Part shown: positions 1-12,022 of the stretch, in pieces | Numbering within the stretch: the first letter of the stretch is position 1 | Layout of the letters: every line of letters starts with the position of its first letter | NCBI GenBank assembly: GCA_029255685.2 | Contig: CM055314.2 | Location: 9,132,399-9,196,398 of the forward strand | Origin: Silene conica | Taxonomy: Eukaryota; Streptophyta; Magnoliopsida; Caryophyllales; Caryophyllaceae | Length of the DNA: 64,000 nucleotides | Reading direction: 5' to 3' | The notes under the pieces: model-generated | What the model saw: only the letters and a program-made list of their open reading frames with translations | What the model was told of the DNA's origin: nothing | Databases searched by the model: none | Translations under genes and position numbers: made by a program

Positions 1-1
1 A

Positions 2-2998
2 CACAATCTCATTAGTATTTCACAGTTATGTGACAAAGGGAATAAAGTTGAATTTCATGCAAACCTTTGTTATGTAATCAAAGTAAGTACCAATGAAATT
101 GTTCTTGAAGGTAAGAGAATTAACAACATTTATGTGGTTGACCTAGGAAGCATTCCAAGGGAAACCATTAAATGTCTATCAGTTATGCAAAATGATCCTA
201 TCTTATGGCATAAGAGGTTTGGACACGTTGGGTTCTCTTCTTTGAACAAACTGCACAAACTTGATTTAGTGGATGGCTTACCTTCCATAAAGTTCGAAAT
301 GGAAGGAGTTTGTGACGTTTGTGCTCGATGTAAACATGTTCGCAGCTCGTTTAAATCTAAAAGGTTTGTAAGCACCACTAAGCCTCTAGAACTCATTCAC
401 ATGGATTTATGTGGCCCAATGAGGATTAGAAGCCGAGGTGGGAGCCTTTATGTCTGTGTCTTAGTGGATGATTACTCGAGATTCGTTTGGACTTTGTTTT
501 TGCATGCTAAAAGTGAAACGTTTGAAGAATTCGAAGTCTTAATCAAAAGGCTGCAAAACAAACTCGGACACTCTTTAATCTCCATTAGAACAGACCATGG
601 AAGGGAATTTGACAATGAATCTTTTTTATCCTTTTGCAGGAAACATGGAGTTGATCACAATTTTTCTGCTCCAAGAACACCACAACAAAATGGTGTAGTC
701 GAAAGGATGAACAGAACCTTGGAGGAAATGACAAGAACCATGCTACTTTGTAGCGAATTGCCCCGAACTTTCTGGGCTGAAGCTGTGAACACAGCATGTT
801 ATATTCGTAACTGTGTGTCAATCAGATCCGTTCACAAGAAAACTCCTTATGAACTTCTATATGGGCGAAAGCCAAACATTTCTCACTTTCGTTGTTTTGG
901 ATCAAAATGTTTTGTGCACAATAATGGTAAAAACAATTTAGGAAAGTTTGATCCAAGAAGTGATGAGGCGGTTTTTATCGGATATTCTAATGAGAGCAAA
1001 GCCTATAAAGTGTACAACAAGAGAACCATGTGCTTTGAAGAAAGCATTCATGTAATTTTTGATGAAACTAATATTCTTAATGCTGATTTGCAGGATGAGG
1101 ATGACTTTGAGATTGGCTTCATAAGGAACGAAACCTCAGAACTAGGTGAAGAGCCTTCGTCTTCACAGGAGAGAAATACTGAAGAGGTGCAGAAGACAGG
1201 GGGAACTGAACAGACTGCCGATATGTTCAATTCTGACCAATCCTTCAGCACTCCAGAAGCTACACAGAGAACAGAACGAGTGGAACAGAATCAAACAGTC
1301 GTGCCAGATGTTCAATCAGACTCAACATCAGAAACTTTTATCCCACGTCGCTGGAAACACCAAAGTTCCCATCCAATGGATAACATTCTAACAAACATTC
1401 ATGAGGGAGTCAAAACTCGCTCTTCACTGAACAATTTCTGTGCTCACTATTCATTCTTATCTGAAATAGAACCATCAAATATCACTGTTGCTTTAACTGA
1501 TCCTGATTGGATGATTGCTATGCAGGAAGAGCTTAATCAATTTGAGAGAAGCAAGGTTTGGCATTTAGAACCTCGACCTAAAGATCGTTCAGTCATTGGA
1601 ACGAAATGGGTTTTTCGGAATAAACTAGATGATACAGGTGTGATTGTAAGAAACAAAGCAAGACTTGTGGTACAAGGATACAATCAACAAGAAGGAATCG
1701 ACTTTGATGAAACTTTTGCACCTGTGGCACGATTAGAAGCCATTCGCTTGCTCATAGCCTTTGCAGCTCATATGGGTATCAAACTCTTTCAAATGGACGT
1801 TAAGACAGCATTTCTTAACGGCTATTTGGAAGAGGAGGTATATGTTGAACAACCCCCAGGTTTTCTTGATAATAGTTTTCCAAATCATGTCTATAAATTG
1901 GATAAGGCTCTTTATGGTCTTAAACAAGCACCTAGATCATGGTATGAAAGACTCTCAAAATTTTTACTTGAAAACGGTTTTCAACGAGGCTCAATTGATA
2001 AGACTCTATTCTTGAAATCAGACAAAGATGATTTGTTAGTTGTTCAAATTTATGTTGATGACATCATTTTTGGAGCTACTAATGATGTATTGTGTGCTTA
2101 TTTTTCAAACCTTATGCAGTCGGAGTTTGAAATGAGCATGATGGGTGAACTTGGATTCTTCTTAGGCCTTCAAATCAAGCAAACTTCTCATGGTATCATG
2201 ATTCATCAAGGGAAGTACATCAAGGAGATGCTCAAAAAATTTGGTATGAGTAATGCAAATCCTTTTTCCACACCCATGTGTTCAACCTTGAAACTTGACA
2301 AAGATGAGAAAGGTAAAAGTGTTGATGAAAAGGTATATCGTGGTATGATAGGCTCATTGTTATATCTTACTGCAAGTCGTCCTGACATTCTTTTTAGCGT
2401 ATGCTTATGTGCTCGGTTTCAGTCAAATCCTAAGGAATCACATTTAATTGCAGTTAAACGTATTCTCCGATATTTGATTGGAACCCAGGACTTGTATTTA
2501 TGGTACCCCTTACATTGCAATTTCCATCTCACGGGGTATTCAGATGCAGACTATGCAGGGTGTTCAGTTGACAGAAAGAGTACGTCTGGAGTAGCTACCT
2601 TTGTTGGACCATGTCTCATCTCTTGGGCTTCCAAGAAGCAAAATACGGTAGCTTTATCAACAGCAGAAAGTGAGTATGTTGCTGCGGCTCAATGTTGCTC
2701 TCAAGTTCTATGGGTAAGACAACAATTGCGGGATTACGGTATGAACATTAATTGCGTTCCTATTCTTTGTGATAACACTAGCGCAATAAATATTTCTAAA
2801 AATCCCGTGCAACACTCTAGAACAAAACATATCGACATTCGACATCATTTTCTTCGTGATCATGTGGAAAAAGGGAACATATGCTTAAATTTTGTTAACA
2901 CCACAGATCAACTTTCTGACATTTTTACCAAACCTTTGCCAAGAGAACCATTTGAGAAAATTCGTTTAGAATTAGGTCTGTTACAAAGTAGCTCGTAG
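2..2998 (+). CDS. pol: Copia pol (integrase, reverse transcriptase, RNase H), 5'-partial
   Basis: The frame is open from base 2, so the true start is upstream; 998 codons are visible. In order (numbering from base 2): GAG-pre-integrase WHKRFGH with CDVC near residues 68-110; integrase core with [15 protein letters not shown] and NGVVERMN (D, D, E near 132-231); copia RT with [14 protein letters not shown] and catalytic YVDD at about 684; RNase H with YSDADYAG near 846 and TAESEY; C-terminal DIFTKPL. All catalytic residues are present and there is no stop or frameshift. The product would copy element RNA to cDNA and integrate it from cytoplasmic particles. It ends in TAG at 2996, and the downstream env-like ORF is in the same frame. 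Sirevirus assignment rests on the RT/RNase H style and the downstream ORF. Confidence 0.93.
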   Translation, partial: HNLISISQLCDKGNKVEFHANLCYVIKVSTNEIVLEGKRINNIYVVDLGSIPRETIKCLSVMQNDPILWHKRFGHVGFSSLNKLHKLDLVDGLPSIKFEMEGVCDVCARCKHVRSSFKSKRFVSTTKPLELIHMDLCGPMRIRSRGGSLYVCVLVDDYSRFVWTLFLHAKSETFEEFEVLIKRLQNKLGHSLISIRTDHGREFDNESFLSFCRKHGVDHNFSAPRTPQQNGVVERMNRTLEEMTRTMLLCSELPRTFWAEAVNTACYIRNCVSIRSVHKKTPYELLYGRKPNISHFRCFGSKCFVHNNGKNNLGKFDPRSDEAVFIGYSNESKAYKVYNKRTMCFEESIHVIFDETNILNADLQDEDDFEIGFIRNETSELGEEPSSSQERNTEEVQKTGGTEQTADMFNSDQSFSTPEATQRTERVEQNQTVVPDVQSDSTSETFIPRRWKHQSSHPMDNILTNIHEGVKTRSSLNNFCAHYSFLSEIEPSNITVALTDPDWMIAMQEELNQFERSKVWHLEPRPKDRSVIGTKWVFRNKLDDTGVIVRNKARLVVQGYNQQEGIDFDETFAPVARLEAIRLLIAFAAHMGIKLFQMDVKTAFLNGYLEEEVYVEQPPGFLDNSFPNHVYKLDKALYGLKQAPRSWYERLSKFLLENGFQRGSIDKTLFLKSDKDDLLVVQIYVDDIIFGATNDVLCAYFSNLMQSEFEMSMMGELGFFLGLQIKQTSHGIMIHQGKYIKEMLKKFGMSNANPFSTPMCSTLKLDKDEKGKSVDEKVYRGMIGSLLYLTASRPDILFSVCLCARFQSNPKESHLIAVKRILRYLIGTQDLYLWYPLHCNFHLTGYSDADYAGCSVDRKSTSGVATFVGPCLISWASKKQNTVALSTAESEYVAAAQCCSQVLWVRQQLRDYGMNINCVPILCDNTSAINISKNPVQHSRTKHIDIRHHFLRDHVEKGNICLNFVNTTDQLSDIFTKPLPREPFEKIRLELGLLQSSS

Positions 2999-3358
2999 TT
3001 GTATGTGTCCAAATTTAAACTTCCGATGATTGACTAGATTGGAAGAGAGTAGTCACTTATGTCATTTGTTTTTCGGTTCCATTCTTTGATCTTACCTGCA
3101 GCTTACTTATTCTAGTCGGCGAACTTGTTCAATAGACTAGTAACAAAGGTTGACGTATTTGTGTCGTGTTTGATTCATAATAACTGCTTGCAATTTATTG
3201 ACTCTCATCTAACCACCCACCCACCCACCCGTGTTCCCGTAAAATCAAATCCAACCCTTCCACTTTTTCCCCAAATCATAAACCCTAACACTCTTCATCT
3301 CCCTCATCAATCCAAACCTCCATTCCCAAAATCACCACCACTTCTCACCCACACCACC

Positions 3359-5020
3359 ATGCCGCCGAAAAAGAAAACCAAGCCCACCCTCCCTCCTCCC
3401 AACCCTCCGTCACCCTCCACCGCTAAACCCATAATACCCTTCACCACCACCACCCGCTCTCGCACTAAACTCTCCAACCCCACCATAAACCCAGAAACCG
3501 ACTCACCTCCTCAAACTTCTTCTCCCCTCACCACCGCAAATACCACCGCTGCTTCACCTACTTCCGCCAAAACCTCGAAATCAAAATCCCCAAACCCTAC
3601 CACCGCTTCCACTCTTGTGCATGCATCACCATCCCCTGGCTCACCAGTCACGGATTCCGAGAACCTTGATCTCTCTGCGAAGTCTACCGTGTCTAGACGC
3701 CCTCCTCGTACTCGGCGTGGTGTCGTAATCAAAGAACCCAGTGTGCTCAATGAAAATCCTGAAGTTGATTTGGGTCCGGTTACCGGAAAAGGGAAGGAGA
3801 AGGTTCTTCCTGAGAATGATCATAACGTATTTGATGATGCTGCTTGGGAGGACAGCCTTGGGGTCAGCCTCCAAACTTTAAAATCCTTAACCAAAGGCAA
3901 AGTTACCTCTTTCAAGCGAAAAAAACCGACTTCTCCGGTCCGCAAACAACCGGCCTCTGATGGTACTGTCCCGCCTTTCAAAGCTACTCTGATGACCTCT
4001 CTGGACCGCGACAAATTGGTGGATTTCTTACGCTCTTTATCTCTACGCGAAGATGATCTTGCTCAGTGTATCAGTCTTTTGGATTGCACTATTCTTCCGG
4101 GTCGTTACTATCCGCCATCTTGGTTGAACTCTCATGTTGCCTTTTGCTTCTTCAAAGACATTCTCGATTATCAAGAATGGACGGGTATGTTTACTGTTGG
4201 CTCTGTTGTTTTTATTCCCGAGCTTGTCCAGTTCTATCAATCGGTTTCAGTTACTAACAAAGGGGACCTTCTGTCGGCTAAAATCAATGGCCATACCCTA
4301 GTGCTTCGGGCCGATGAATTTGCTGAAATTTTCAATATTCCATATACTGGCCTCGCTACATGTGATAAAAATACCTGGCCCTTAATGGATGATCTGGAAC
4401 CGTTACAAATCCTCCAGTTTTTCGAACCTACTGCTCTTTTAAAAACCCGTATCAATCCCCAGCGACTTGATGCCCCTCACCAGTTTCTCTATAATTTTGT
4501 TCGTCGCACAGTTACTCCACGACAGAACTCTCGTGGGTATTGTCAGATCCCTGACCTGGTGTTAATGTACTACCTTATGCATCACAAGCCTATTAATCTA
4601 GCCTCAGTTATTTTTCAATACATCCGTGAGGTCGCCCACGATGTTCAGGCTGTTTCCTCTGCCAAAAACCGAGACTTGCCTTATGGAATGTGGCTATCAC
4701 ATGTTTTCTGGGTGAAAGGGCTAGTGTTGGATGATAGTATATGTCAGGCTATGGATGATCGTATGAGTAGTGGGCTGTTGGGGCAGATGCACATTCGAAT
4801 TGTGGCAGATAAGCTTGTTGGGTTGCGTAATCAGGATACTGCCGGGTCGAGTTCAGGGAGTTTTGGGGCGGTAATTTCAAAGTTGGACGAGTTATTGGAA
4901 GTTCATGCTGATGGGTTCAGGAACCTTGCACAGGAATTGGAGGCGATTACAAAACTCTTAACCTCTATGGCCTCTATTCCAACTCTCCTTCAACAAATCC
5001 TCGACCGTTCTACCCACTGA
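3359..5020 (+). CDS. Sirevirus envelope-like ORF
   Basis: An open frame runs from 3116 to 5020. The first ATG is at 3359 with A at -3, giving 553 residues. Residues 1 to about 110 are basic then proline/serine/threonine rich, starting MPPKKKTK. The middle (about 200-450) is a globular, moderately hydrophobic domain. The C-terminal 50 residues are leucine-patterned and look like a coiled coil. This matches the known Sirevirus env-like ORF in place, size and layout; related plant sequences are often labelled 'putative plant transposon protein'. No clear signal peptide or cleavage site is visible, so an entry role is not supported. It is intact and in the same frame as pol, with four TAG codons between them. 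Confidence 0.8.
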   Translation: MPPKKKTKPTLPPPNPPSPSTAKPIIPFTTTTRSRTKLSNPTINPETDSPPQTSSPLTTANTTAASPTSAKTSKSKSPNPTTASTLVHASPSPGSPVTDSENLDLSAKSTVSRRPPRTRRGVVIKEPSVLNENPEVDLGPVTGKGKEKVLPENDHNVFDDAAWEDSLGVSLQTLKSLTKGKVTSFKRKKPTSPVRKQPASDGTVPPFKATLMTSLDRDKLVDFLRSLSLREDDLAQCISLLDCTILPGRYYPPSWLNSHVAFCFFKDILDYQEWTGMFTVGSVVFIPELVQFYQSVSVTNKGDLLSAKINGHTLVLRADEFAEIFNIPYTGLATCDKNTWPLMDDLEPLQILQFFEPTALLKTRINPQRLDAPHQFLYNFVRRTVTPRQNSRGYCQIPDLVLMYYLMHHKPINLASVIFQYIREVAHDVQAVSSAKNRDLPYGMWLSHVFWVKGLVLDDSICQAMDDRMSSGLLGQMHIRIVADKLVGLRNQDTAGSSSGSFGAVISKLDELLEVHADGFRNLAQELEAITKLLTSMASIPTLLQQILDRSTH

Positions 5021-5426
5021 CCACCTCCTTTTTCTTTTGACAATGTTTTGCAGGCTGTTTATATGTTTCTTCACTCACTAATTGTCTATCTTAGTACGAT
5101 GATGTTTATAGACTGTGTCCGGTGGCTGCTTGTAGGTTTCTCTAGTTATGGACCTTGCGACTTTGGCATATTTTGACTTCCCTCTCCTTTTGATGATGTC
5201 AAGAGGGGGAATATTTTTAGGACTCATATTACTTACTGGCTATTAGTGCAGACTAATTCGATGAATGCTCCTTTATGTTTTTTCTTGCTCTTTGGTTGAT
5301 AACTTGCTAAGTTGATCTAATACATATGTTGTCTGTTTCTGCTATATCATTTTTTTTTTTGGCTGATGCTTTTGCTGAGGGGGAACTTATTGTTTAAAGG
5401 AACTTGCCATCATCAAAGGGGGAATT
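5021..5426 (+). promoter_or_regulatory. Sirevirus 3' region with three polypurine tracts
   Basis: Non-coding. G-runs of the form AGGGGGAA occur near 5203-5215, 5376-5385 and 5416-5424. The last touches the LTR start (TGTTGA at 5427) and is the likely plus-strand primer. Multiple polypurine tracts are a known Sirevirus feature. Confidence 0.75.
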
Positions 5427-6538
5427 TGTTGAGACACTACGTTGATGATGACAAGTTTCCTTATCACTCGTATACTAATATAGAAATGAGATATGTGTGA
5501 CAGGTGCTTGAGAACCTTCGGATTCGGATGACGAAGTTTGACAAGATTTTTATTGTCCGAGTCTAGAAAAAATGTAAGAGTATATTACCTGTATTTAATA
5601 TTCGGTTTCACAAAATACGGCTTATCTTTTCAGGAACTAAAAGATAAAGGAATATTTTCTCTTTAGAAAAATAGACCTTTTATTCTTTAAAATATTTGCC
5701 TTATTTTAGGCGTATGATTTTCAAAGGATATCTTTTCAAAAGTTCTTTTCCAGAAAGTTTTCATAAGAACAATCTTTTGCTTATATGGAAAGATTTTGTG
5801 TACCTTATTCTATTGCCTAAAATACAAGTCATCATTGACTATATATGCAAGGCATTAGCTCTTAGGTATTTACACGTTTTGTCAGAGGAAAAATAAGAGT
5901 ACAAAAAGCTTTCATTATTACTAAGCATTGATATTTTCGAAAAGCTTTTTAGTTGCAAAAATCAGTTCTTAAAGTTCATATCTTCATATTTTTGCTAAAA
6001 CTCTTTTTAAGCCGTATTCTTGAGACCGTCTTATTTCTTACAAGTATTTATACTCGTAGGAATCTTAATTGTCTCCTTTGTTCTGATTAGTGAATTTTGT
6101 TAAGGAGCAATTTCAGTTGTAATCTTCTTTTTGTAAGGATACATTTGGGGTACGGGGTTGTACTCGAGATTGCACGATCGGGGTTGATCGTGGGGAAGTT
6201 CCTTGTAATTTGAGTTAATTATTAAGGAATCAATAATAAAGAAGGGGTGGACGTAGACCTTTAGAGAGTAGGTCGAACCACGTTAAAAATCGCGTGTCTC
6301 GTACTTTATTTCTTTTGTTTACGCTTGTTTCTCTTTGTTTTATTATTGCCTTTCACGAATTTGATCAAAGAAATACTACTGCCCAATTCGTATTGTATTA
6401 AACAGACAATCAGACTGTTTAATTTGCCTGAGTATCATTTCAGAATCATTCGTGGTTATTCCTTGTGGAATAAATTTTAAAAAAGGGTACTTAATTCACC
6501 CCCTCCCCCTCTTAAGTACAGGATCTATAAACTCAACA
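5427..6538 (+). repeat. Sirevirus 3' LTR (1112 bp)
   Basis: It starts TGTTGA right after a polypurine tract and ends TCAACA, giving inverted termini. A TATA-like TATATATG is at 5840-5847 and a poly(A) signal AATAAA at 6235-6240. Two tandem hairpins with the same GGGGTT loop lie at 6150-6163 and 6173-6192. A pyrimidine C-run precedes the 3' end near 6500. Confidence 0.85.
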
Positions 6539-7949
6539 CATAACAATATAAATAATTAAGGGTAAGTTAAATAAGAAAACATACTAATTGTCAAGCCATA
6601 TACTAATACTTTAGTATGACTAAAGTAACATTACCCAAACCCCAAACTTTTACCATTAATAAAATCATCAACTAACTTCTAAATACCATACTAATAAAAA
6701 TAAATTAAAGGAAGCAATATTAATAATATTACTAATAATAATAATAATAATAATTATAATAATTAAATAAATAATGATATACTAATTAATGGTGAAACAA
6801 CCCACTTACGTGAGCAACCCAAGACTCCTTCGAAAACAAGAAAACGTAACAGCGAACACAAAACACGAGCCCAGCAGTAACACCCCTGACCACCGCCAAA
6901 ACAGAGCCGACAGCCTTCACAAAAACCGCATCCATCACCAGATTCAACCCCTGACCTCGCCAGTGGCGCCACCGGGCTCGCCTCTGAGCCGCGGTGGTTC
7001 CAGTGGTGACATCAGTGGTCGCCGACACCCAACCACCACGCTAAACAACCACCCGAAACCCACCAGTCCACAGTCTGTCCTCTGTTTTACGTTTTTACTG
7101 CCCAACACGAAACCCAGCGTATAACCACTACCGACCACCACGAACCACCACTATAACCACCCCATGTTCCCCCTGACTGCACTCAATCAAACAACCTAAA
7201 CACCGATGACAGACACGTACCCATACGGATTCGAATTCAATTAAAACGTGCATACATAAAACGAAATTCTGGAAAAACGATTAACACATTCTGACACTGC
7301 AACTATACCACCACCTCCGGCGGTCACCTACGGCCAACGACGACTTCTATGGGGTCCAACAACAACTATTATACATCCAAGATTAAAGGTATACTAAGAA
7401 CAGAAACTATCAACACATAAACATGATACAATTCGATTCCAAACATGACTGCAAACGAAAACGAATGGAACAACACAGTGAGCATACCTCTTTGCCCTTG
7501 CCAACGACCACCCCTAGGACCCTCTGATCACCGTGACAGACCTTCCTTTGAAAACTCGGATGTGGCGGCTGCTGGTGTTGTGTGTGTGTGAGAGTCGTTT
7601 AGGTTAGAATAGGGTTTGATTGGTTGCTTAAATAGGGCGGCAGGGAGAGATTCTCTGAAATTCTAATTTCAGATTTGAAGCTTGTGTGTGGGCTGTGTTT
7701 GTGCACGCAACCTTAGGCCCATACGCATGGTTTTCCGTGTATGGGTCAGCATCTCACGCACCCCAATACCCAAATAATGTATCTATGTCCCGGTCTTGTT
7801 AAACACTCACAATTACGACCCGAAAACACGACTCATAAAACACCTTGTTCAACAATATTATATCGCTTTTATTATAACACATCGACATCGACATCCAATA
7901 AAATCAAGATAAATAAATAAAATGAAATAAAAAATATGGAGTATTACAA
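6539..7949 (-). repeat. Long LTR-like repeat, probably chromovirus, reverse copy
   Basis: On the minus strand it starts TGTAATACTCC at 7949. Like the split repeat at 18462/48303/57336 it then has an ATGGGCC / CAGCCCAC stretch, a CCCTA-rich stretch, a GGTATG(C/T)TCACC-like stretch, a G/T-rich segment and an AT-rich tail. A TGTAATAC start is typical of Tekay-type chromovirus LTRs. No internal coding part is attached, and its 3' boundary near 6539 is inferred only from the end of the Sirevirus LTR. The proline/histidine-rich open frame at 6789-7124 lies here and does not look like a protein. Confidence 0.5.
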
Positions 7950-9161
7950 ACTCAATGTTAATAACGCGTTCTTACATGTAGATTTAGAGGAGGAGGTGTA
8001 CATGAAAATTCCTCAAGGGTTTGAACGAAAAGGGGAGAATCGGGTTTGCAAATTACTAAAGTCATTCTATGGCCTTAAACAAGCTTCACGTAACTTGTTC
8101 GCAAAGCTCACAAAATTTTTATTGAGGTACGGTTTTGTTCAATCCTTGGCCGATTACTCATTGTTCACCTATAATGATGGGAAGATTTTTATTGGAGTGT
8201 TGGTATATGTTGATGACATGATAATTGTTAGTAATAACAATAAGGCAAGTCAAAAATTCAAAGAATGTCTCGATAAGGATTTTGGTATAAAGGACTTGGG
8301 CTGTCTCAAGTATTTTTTGGCATCGAGGTGGCACATGGGTCGAAGGGACTGTTTTTGAATCAACGGAAATACACATTGGGCATTATTGAAGAAGCAGGTA
8401 TGAGTGGTGCAAAGCTTGTTCTTACGCCAATGCTACAACATCACCAACTCGAACTTGCCAATGGTGATTTGTTGAAAGATGCTATGAAGTATAGAAGGTT
8501 GGTAGGAAGGTTGGTTTATCTAACTATCACGAGACCGGACTTGGTATACTCCGTTCATATGTTGTCTCGTTTTGTTAGTGAACCAAGAAAAGACCACTGG
8601 TATGCGGCACTAAGGGTTGTACGGTATATCAAGAAGAACCCGAGTAAGGGTATCACCATAACCAGAAGCTCGAATTTGGAGTTAAAAGGATATTGTGACT
8701 CGGATTATGGTAGGTGTCCGTTGACTAGGAGGTCGTTGAGTGGATATTTTGTGTCACTAGCCCCATCACCGATATCTTGGAGAGCGAAGAAGCATGCCAC
8801 GATCTCAAAATCGACAGCAGAGGCCGAGTATAGGGCAATGAGGAGTGCTACGAGTGAGCTAATATGGCTGAAGTCTTTCTTAAGTTCATTGGGTGTTTTT
8901 CACACAAAGCCAATGGAATTGTGTTGTGATAATCAAGCGGTCATTCACATAGCGAAAAATCCGGTGTTCCATGATAGGAAAAAACATATCGAGATAGATT
9001 GTCATTTTGTTAGACAACACTTGGTTGAAAAGACGATTAGAACCACACATGTGCGAAGCAAGGAGCAAGTAGCGGACTTATTTACAAAGGCGTTAGGAGG
9101 CGAGACATTCGAGTATTTGCAAGGCAAGTTGGGTCTTGGTTTGCCCGGAGCTCCAACTTGA
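7937..9161 (+). pseudogene. Ale-like copia RT/RNase H fragment
   Basis: Two overlapping frames (7936-8358 and 8328-9161) give one copia C-terminal pol with a frameshift near 8325-8350. Recognisable are NVNNAFLHVDLEEEVYMK, YGLKQAS, YVDDMII, TRPDLVYSV, RNase H with YCDSDYG, STAEAEY and DLFTKALGG. The first RT aspartate has become N (KLNVNN). The 5' end stops abruptly at the LTR-like repeat ending at 7949; gag, integrase and early RT are absent. The style (QVADLFTKALGG, GLPGAPT then AGGGGGAGTA) is that of the Ale/Retrofit lineage. It is a dead relic. Confidence 0.85.
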
Positions 9162-9405
9162 GGGGGAGTATGGAAACCATATCACTTGATATTCTGCATA
9201 ACGTCAATTAGATATGGAGTAAATATTAGGTAGTTTAATTATGTATGTAATTATTGTTGGTTGCTTTATATTCCAAGCGTTGAAGTAGTTACAGTTTATA
9301 TTTGTTTGGCTGCAAGCTAATTGTATTCATTCAAAACAAAAAACCTAATAATAATCTTTTATATCTCTGCCTTCCATTCTCCCTTTACTACATCTCACGT
9401 TTTCA
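9161..9405 (+). repeat. Polypurine tract and short 3' LTR of the Ale-like relic
   Basis: AGGGGGAGTA at 9161-9170 directly follows the stop codon and is a typical polypurine tract. The sequence from TGGAAACC at 9171 to about TTTTCA at 9405 is a plausible short LTR. The 3' limit is uncertain because no second LTR is present. Confidence 0.45.
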
Positions 9406-9466
9406 GAATATGCAGTGGATAAAGATTAGCATAAATATACATTTTAAACTATGATCGGGATTTAGC

Positions 9467-9467
<1 letters not shown>

Positions 9468-9509
<42 letters not shown>

Positions 9510-10064
9510 TCGGGATCCGGTGAAAACCACCCTTATAATGAGAACCATGAGAACCCTCACTAAATCTCCACCATATCTCGCTTCGAATGTTTCGTTGGAT
9601 CATTGTCCGTTAGTTTAACTTATTCAAATACACACTTTAGTATCAAAAAAAAAACTTTTTTGATTTAATTAACAAAATATATACTTAGTCTATTAAAATA
9701 CAATTAGGCATACTAAAACGGCTATAAATGCACGAAAACAACCACTACTTGCATGAAATTTATTACATGCATGAAAATGATTACTAGGTGCATGAAATAA
9801 GAGACCGTACGTGCATTAAAACAAGTTTTAGGTGCATGAAAAATGATAGATGCGTAAAAATCGGTAGTGGGTGCATGAAAATTAATAAAACGTATCTCAC
9901 CTTGATTTCCGTCACTAGTATATATTTTCTAGACCAAGAAATATGTTCTCCAGCCTTAAAATTCCATGTCGAATCCAAATATGTCATTAATTTTTTTTTT
10001 GAAAAAGTCCATAAGGTAGAGTTCTCATGGTTCTCATTATATTGGTGGTTCTCATAGGATCTCA

Positions 10065-10117
<53 letters not shown>
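9468..10117 (+). mobile_element. MITE inserted in a (TA)n microsatellite
   Basis: (TA)n runs at 9468-9507 and 10069-10117 flank a 561-bp unit. Its ends are an imperfect terminal inverted repeat of about 45 bp. The left arm near 9513-9555 contains ATAATGAGAACCATGAGAACC minus its last base; the right arm (10020-10063) holds the complement ending GGTTCTCAT. There is no coding capacity. The interior has spaced GTGCATGAAA-like repeats (9728-9880). The layout resembles Micron-like MITEs that target TA microsatellites; the superfamily is not assigned. Confidence 0.65.
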
Positions 10118-10120
<3 letters not shown>

Positions 10121-12022
10121 GAAATAATGAATGGAGACAGGATAGGAACAACCCATTCATGTAAACAGTTGGTAAATGTTTATCAGCTGGGATAAGATAA
10201 ACATGTAATGAAACTAAATCTATTTATAATTTATCATAATGTTGACATATGGATAGATCAGCTGCAAGCAGCTTTAAGATGACATGAGCAATTTATTTAT
10301 TCAGGTAGTACGAAGAACATACTGTGGGAAAATATCTTTATATATTCTCAATTCTTTATATGCAGGATTATAACGAATTTATAAGGTACGATTTATAGTC
10401 ATAAACGAAGAACAACATACAAAGATTGAGATTAAGAATTAACATTCTTTCCTTGCAAAGACCTAAGATCATATATCAAAACAGATATCCTCCTAATCGT
10501 TGCACCCAAGATGTCCTGAGAAATGCCCTTTCCTGAGCTAGAAACTGCAAAATTACCTCTAATTTTGTGTAAGATGAAAGCTAGAAAGAGAGAGAGGAGG
10601 AAAGTAGTCCTGTAACTCGTGTCTCATAGGGAGGCGTGCCAAGAGGTATTTATAGGGGTGGTAGTCGATAGTCAGTATATCTCTTAACCACCTTACATAG
10701 TTTAGATAGGATTCTCAAATCCGTATTTAAGTGTGCCTAAACTACTATCTAAACAAATAACAAACTCTATCTCTTGGCACTACCTACTAGTGATCGAAAT
10801 TCCCTCCATCTTGCCGAAATTTTATCTGTTTCGGTTCCTAGTAACCGATTTTATTTATTGCATAAAGTCGGTTATTATCCTCTCTTGTGTATAATGATTA
10901 TTTTATAAATACCGTATGTTGAACCATATATTCAAATGTATATATTAAGTATATATGTTTATGTTTTGATAATGACAAGTCTAGCTGAATTTATTATATA
11001 CTCGTGCGTTTAAATCGTGTGCTAAGTGTACATAATGTTGGATTAAAAGATCTCATCAATCAAGTATAAAAGATTCACGGATATTAGTCAATAGATTGAC
11101 TAATCAAAGATTGAATGAAGATCACAAGTGCATATAGTGAACTAAAGTTATACTTATCAACTATAACTTTAGTATGAGATTGGTTCAAGTTATAGCTCGT
11201 AGCTATAGCTCCAGAAAGAAGAAATGGTTGACAGATTTGTGATGGTTGAAACGATTTTGATTTCCAAAGTCGTCGTGATTAATTAATGGTTAATTAGTAT
11301 TTTATTTTTGGAATATAGAATTATTGATCTTAATAAGGTAATATAAAATATCTTTTAGTTAAATAGGAATAAATAATTTTCTTACGAGTTAATTATTTAT
11401 TACTAATAAACTAAAGACTTTTATATAACCACTTTTGTCAAGATAATATAATCCAAATATTGTTTGAAACGGTTTTGGAAAACGTGTAATATGACACGCT
11501 CCATAAAACGTGTGGGATTGGTTAAATAAATAAATATGTATTTATTTTGATATCCTAAAAACAATCTAGATTATATTATGGTAATATAATTTGTTATATT
11601 TTGACAAAGGTTTAGGAAGTTGGTCCTAATAAGGTTAGTATTTATTTATTATATAAGAGTTTTCCTAAATATTAATTAGGAAATTGAATCTTTGTATAAT
11701 ACCTAAGTATCTTATTAAATCTTTCCTAAATATATTAAGATTAGATTTATGGTAAGTATTACCAAAAGACTAGAATTCTAGTTTAAGTAATATTCCTAAA
11801 TCATCTAGGGTTTGATAACCTAGACATAATTCTATATAAATAGAATACTTGTGAAACATTGAAGATCACGAAATCATATACACACACTCAAATCAAGAAA
11901 ACCGTCGTTGATATTCTTCTTCGAGATTTGAGCTTAAATTGTCATATTCGTTTCAAGATTCAAGTGCTCCAGCATTGATCTTATTCATTCAAGATTGTGA
12001 CTTTGAAGAACTTTGAAGACCT

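Larger units (their letters stand above)
1..6538 (+). mobile_element. Sirevirus-type Ty1/copia element, 5' part off-window
   Basis: Order seen: GAG-pre-integrase, integrase, RT and RNase H in one frame, then an env-like ORF, several G-rich polypurine tracts and one LTR of about 1.1 kb. Copia domain order plus an extra ORF after pol and repeated polypurine tracts is the Sirevirus (SIRE/Maximus) layout. The gag, PBS and 5' LTR lie before the window. The LTR ends are TGTTGA and TCAACA. No target duplication can be tested because the left end is missing. Confidence 0.9.

Noticed and set aside
6789..7124. Proline/histidine-rich ORF of 111 codons
   Set aside because: Lies in an LTR-like repeat with C-rich composition; overlapping frames on the other strand are equally long and no domain is seen.
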